A stretch of DNA of 47,255 bases from Truepera sp. (GTDB lineage: Bacteria > Deinococcota > Deinococci > Deinococcales > Trueperaceae): assembly GCA_018333895.1 (NCBI GenBank), contig JAGXSJ010000093.1:1-47255 (forward strand). Direction: 5' to 3'. Below the pieces are notes generated by a model, which worked only from the letters and a program-made list of their open reading frames with translations, ran no database searches and had not been told where the DNA came from. Made by a program: the position numbers and the translations under genes. Of the stretch, positions 44,649 through 47,255 are shown piece after piece. The first letter of the stretch is position 1, and each line of letters starts with the position of its first letter.

Positions 44649-46016
44649 CTACGGTGCATCGGGTTCACGGAGCGTAATGGTGATGGCGCGTTCGTCTGGA
44701 ACGCGCACCACCACGACCTCCGAGGTAAGGTTCTGGAAGCGGGCTTGCAGCCGCCACAACCCTGCCCGGTCGAGCACCGCCGGGCCAGGGACGGTGGCAA
44801 CCTCATTGCCAGGGCGCAGGCGCGACCCGGCTGGACTCTCGACTACTACCAGGCGCACCTGGCGCAGGTCGTCAGGTTCAACTCCGACATTTACGATGAA
44901 GCGCACCACCGGATTGATCCCAGGCCCTAAGGCGTTGCCGAATCCCTGGCGCCAAAAAGCAAGAAAAGCTAGGCCGGTAGCCAGAACTAGCAGCAGAGCG
45001 AGGAGCACCAGGCGGCGGTAGGCCCGCTCTCGCTGGCCCAGGTCGATGGGCGCTTCGCGCGGCTTCCGAGCCGCAGGTGAGAACGCTAAGATGGGTGCGG
45101 CGGGGCGGCCATCGCCGCTGACGGTACGGTAGGTAGCACCCGGCGGCGGCATCTTCACAAATCCTGGCGTCTCGGGCTCTGGTGCAACCTTCTTGCGTAA
45201 CAGCGGCTCGGCGGATGGAAAGTCTCCAGCAGTGCGCAGCTCTGGCCGATCTGGGCGAGCAGCAGCTAGTGGTTCGCGTTCAGATGGCTGGGGACGCGCC
45301 ACCACCGGCGGCTGACTGAACGGCGTAGCGAGCAGGTCGTCGCTAAGCGACAGCTCGAGATCGAACTGATCGAAGGCGGTAGTGGGTGCGGTAGTGGGTA
45401 TGGTGGTCTTGGGAGGCGGCCAGGCGGCGATGGCCTGATACAGTTCATTGGCCAGCGGGCGCGCCTCGGGCTCACCCAGACACCGGCTCAGCAGGTTACC
45501 GGCCTCAGCAGGGAGATGAGGGCCGCACAGAAATAGCAGTGACTTGGCCCACGAAAAGACATCGCCGGCGTAGCTAGGGCTGGGCTCGGGCGGGCTGTAG
45601 CTCGAGCGTTGAGGTATCCAGCGCACGCCATAACCTTCGATAAGATGGTGCTGACCGGCTCGCAAGAATCGCTCAGGACGCAAGTCGCCGTGTACCACAC
45701 CCGCTTCGGCAGCGTCGCGCAGGGCCCTGGCGCTATCTAGCAGCAGCGGGAGGACACCGTCGGCTTCGACCGGTTGGCGTAACGGCTGGTATTGGCGCGA
45801 ATAGGCTACCACCAGCTGACCCTCTTTACCGTCGTAGCTGCTAGCTAGGATGCCCGGAATGTTGTCTGAGGCCAGGTCGCCCACGCCTAGCAAGGGCTTA
45901 CCGGGGAAAGTGTAGAGCAGCACCGGCAGGCCGGTGAGCGGGTCGAGGCCTTGATGGGTAGTAACCGGGCCATGTTGGGCATAGATGGCTTGGGTCTGAT
46001 AGCGCACCACTGACAC
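44649..46016 (-). CDS. Membrane-anchored protein-kinase-like protein (probable pseudokinase)
   Basis: 455 residues from GTG 46016, TAGACT 6 nt before. Residues 1-205 resemble a Ser/Thr kinase C-lobe: VVHGDLRPERFL replaces HRDLKPxN, LIEGYGVRW replaces DFG, DVFSWAKSLLFLC matches the helix-F DxWSxG region. No glycine loop or VAIK lysine is visible. Then a Pro-rich linker, one membrane helix (VLLALLLVLATGLAFLAFW, about 338-357) and a 95-residue extracellular beta domain. Activity unlikely; scaffolding possible. Confidence 0.75.
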   Translation of the reverse strand: MSVVRYQTQAIYAQHGPVTTHQGLDPLTGLPVLLYTFPGKPLLGVGDLASDNIPGILASSYDGKEGQLVVAYSRQYQPLRQPVEADGVLPLLLDSARALRDAAEAGVVHGDLRPERFLRAGQHHLIEGYGVRWIPQRSSYSPPEPSPSYAGDVFSWAKSLLFLCGPHLPAEAGNLLSRCLGEPEARPLANELYQAIAAWPPPKTTIPTTAPTTAFDQFDLELSLSDDLLATPFSQPPVVARPQPSEREPLAAARPDRPELRTAGDFPSAEPLLRKKVAPEPETPGFVKMPPPGATYRTVSGDGRPAAPILAFSPAARKPREAPIDLGQRERAYRRLVLLALLLVLATGLAFLAFWRQGFGNALGPGINPVVRFIVNVGVEPDDLRQVRLVVVESPAGSRLRPGNEVATVPGPAVLDRAGLWRLQARFQNLTSEVVVVRVPDERAITITLREPDAP

Positions 46017-46242
46017 CTATTCAGTCTAACGTGTTATAGCCTATCGCGTTACACTCTATCGCGAAAGGCGGGCTATTGCTAACCGCGCTCTCCCCTATTG
46101 GGCCTCCCACGTAGAGCGTTATATGTTCTGGACGCCAATGATAGCTGTCCATCGGCTCCGCAACCGGGATAAGGCCCCGCTAAACCTCTGCCAGTTACCG
46201 GTACCAGGGTGGCCGGTCATCTGACATGCTATTTTGTGGGGC
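46017..46242. other. Intergenic between the pseudokinase and mrp
   Basis: CTATCGCG occurs twice (46041, 46057 regions) among short TA/CG-rich repeats. TATTTT (46230-46235) with an upstream TGC extension precedes the mrp ATG by 7 nt, a probable leaderless promoter. No gene seen. Confidence 0.5.
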
Positions 46243-47255
46243 ATGGCTAATGCGCTCACCGAAGCCGCCGTGATCGAAGCTCTGCGCGGCGTTAACGACC
46301 CGGAGTTACACCAGGACTTAGTCAGCTTGGGCATGGTCAACAAGGTAGTAGTCTCGGGTGGACTGATTGAGCTAACTATCGACCTTACCACGCCGGCCTG
46401 TCCACTCAAGGGCCAGATCGAGGCCGATATCAAGGCGGCTCTGCACAAACTTGCCGGTGTCGAGGCGGTGCGTATCACCTTCGGGTCACAGGTGCGCAGC
46501 ACCACGCAAAACGCCGTGCCGGGCGTCAAGAATATCGTGGCGGTCGGTTCGGGTAAGGGCGGGGTTGGCAAATCGACCGTCGCTGCCAACTTGGCTGCCA
46601 GCCTGGCGCTAGAGGGTGCTCAAGTAGGGCTGCTTGATGCCGATATCTACGGCCCCAGCCAGGCTAAGATGTTCGCACTCGACGGCCAGCGCCTAATGGC
46701 GGACGGCGCCAAAAACATCATCCCCCTGCGCAACTACGGCGTCAAGCTGATCTCCATTGCCAACTTAGTTGAGGACGGTCAGGCGCTCACCTGGCGCGGC
46801 CCGATTCTGCACGGCACGCTCACGCAGATGCTCCAGCAGACGGTGTGGGGCGAGCTTGATTATCTCATCGTGGATCTGCCGCCAGGCACCGGCGACGTGC
46901 AGCTCTCCTTGTCTCAGCTCGTCCCGCTTACCGGCGCCGTGCTAGTGACCACCCCTCAGGAGGTGGCGCTGTTGGACGTGCGGCGCGCTTACACCATGTT
47001 GCGCAAGATTCATGTGCCGGTCTTGGGCGTGATCGAGAATATGGCTTACTACCAGCTTCCGGACGGCACCCGAGATTACATCTTCGGGCAGGGCGGGGCG
47101 GCTCGGCTAGCGGCTAAGGAGCACCTGATCATATTAGGTGAGATTCCCATCACCCGCCGCCTGCGCGAGAGCGGCGATAGCGGCAAGCCGATCGTGCTAG
47201 CCGATCCTGACAGCCCTGAAGCGCTGGCGCTGCGCCGCGCCGCGCGCATGCTGGC
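46243..47255 (+). CDS. mrp: Mrp/ApbC Fe-S cluster carrier ATPase, 3' end missing
   Basis: 337 codons in the window; the frame is open at the right edge. MIP18-like N-domain (VIEALRGVNDPELHQDLVSL, TPACPLKGQIE), then the deviant Walker A GSGKGGVGKST near 106-116, LLDADIYGPS, DLPPGTGDVQLS, VTTPQEVALLDV and VIENMAYY. The CxxC of the C-domain (usually near CPHC) is not seen in the IENMAYYQLPDG segment, where many homologues have Cys. Confidence 0.95.
   Translation, partial: MANALTEAAVIEALRGVNDPELHQDLVSLGMVNKVVVSGGLIELTIDLTTPACPLKGQIEADIKAALHKLAGVEAVRITFGSQVRSTTQNAVPGVKNIVAVGSGKGGVGKSTVAANLAASLALEGAQVGLLDADIYGPSQAKMFALDGQRLMADGAKNIIPLRNYGVKLISIANLVEDGQALTWRGPILHGTLTQMLQQTVWGELDYLIVDLPPGTGDVQLSLSQLVPLTGAVLVTTPQEVALLDVRRAYTMLRKIHVPVLGVIENMAYYQLPDGTRDYIFGQGGAARLAAKEHLIILGEIPITRRLRESGDSGKPIVLADPDSPEALALRRAARML

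Overview
The window looks like a GC-rich bacterial chromosome, most plausibly from the Deinococcota (Thermus/Deinococcus/Truepera side). This rests on gene content: a dnaX with a Thermus-like short/long frame arrangement, a dnaX-ebfC-recR-topA block, and an AddAB-like remnant. It also rests on the many genes whose start codon follows a TAnnnT -10 hexamer by only 5-9 nt, the leaderless architecture known from that phylum. The phylum call is inference; no rRNA or tRNA gene was seen.

Left end (1-3800): the 5' end of a drug-type ABC ATPase sits behind a promoter carrying two TetR-type palindromes. A short structured leader follows, then a type I-E-like CRISPR array of 38 repeats (29 bp) and 37 spacers (31-32 bp), with no cas genes in view. 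The distal end of the array is unusual. A RES toxin/Xre antitoxin pair plus a 3' gene stub lies between the last perfect repeat (2642-2670) and an isolated degenerate terminal repeat (3733-3761). The RES reading frame runs into the CRISPR repeat and uses it for its last residues and stop codon.

3800-19200 is mostly housekeeping. It holds dnaX with a -1 frameshift signal giving a 465-aa short and a 549-aa long form, then ebfC, recR, and topA with its own near-consensus promoter and an odd C-terminal tail. A ferric-iron ABC operon faces dnaJ across a shared intergenic region. Then come miaA coupled to a bacterial eRF1-like gene, an MNT/HEPN toxin-antitoxin pair, and a phosphoribosyltransferase/hydrolase pair.

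19200-32800 is an accessory region with many broken genes. It contains a possible IS110 remnant, a merR-thioredoxin cluster with two MerR-type 20-bp-spacer promoters, and a decayed phd/vapC pair. A truncated IS3-like element, a small membrane protein, a HerA-like ATPase, an M19 dipeptidase and tatD follow. After a PIN-domain stub comes a DUF4007-like stub, an HNH nuclease, a MazG-like NTPase and the 3' end of a cysteine desulfurase, which together look like the wreck of a DNA-phosphorothioation-type island. An addB/addA deletion scar leads into a RelE-UvrD fusion helicase.

32800-47255 returns to metabolism: an RlpA lipoprotein, trpBA, a streptomycin adenylyltransferase next to a RibD/DHFR-like reductase, hicAB, mtnN behind a leader terminator, a CoA-disulfide-reductase-like enzyme divergent from lysA, an EVE protein, a YczE-like membrane protein, guaA, a membrane-anchored pseudokinase, and the start of an Mrp/ApbC Fe-S carrier that runs off the right edge.
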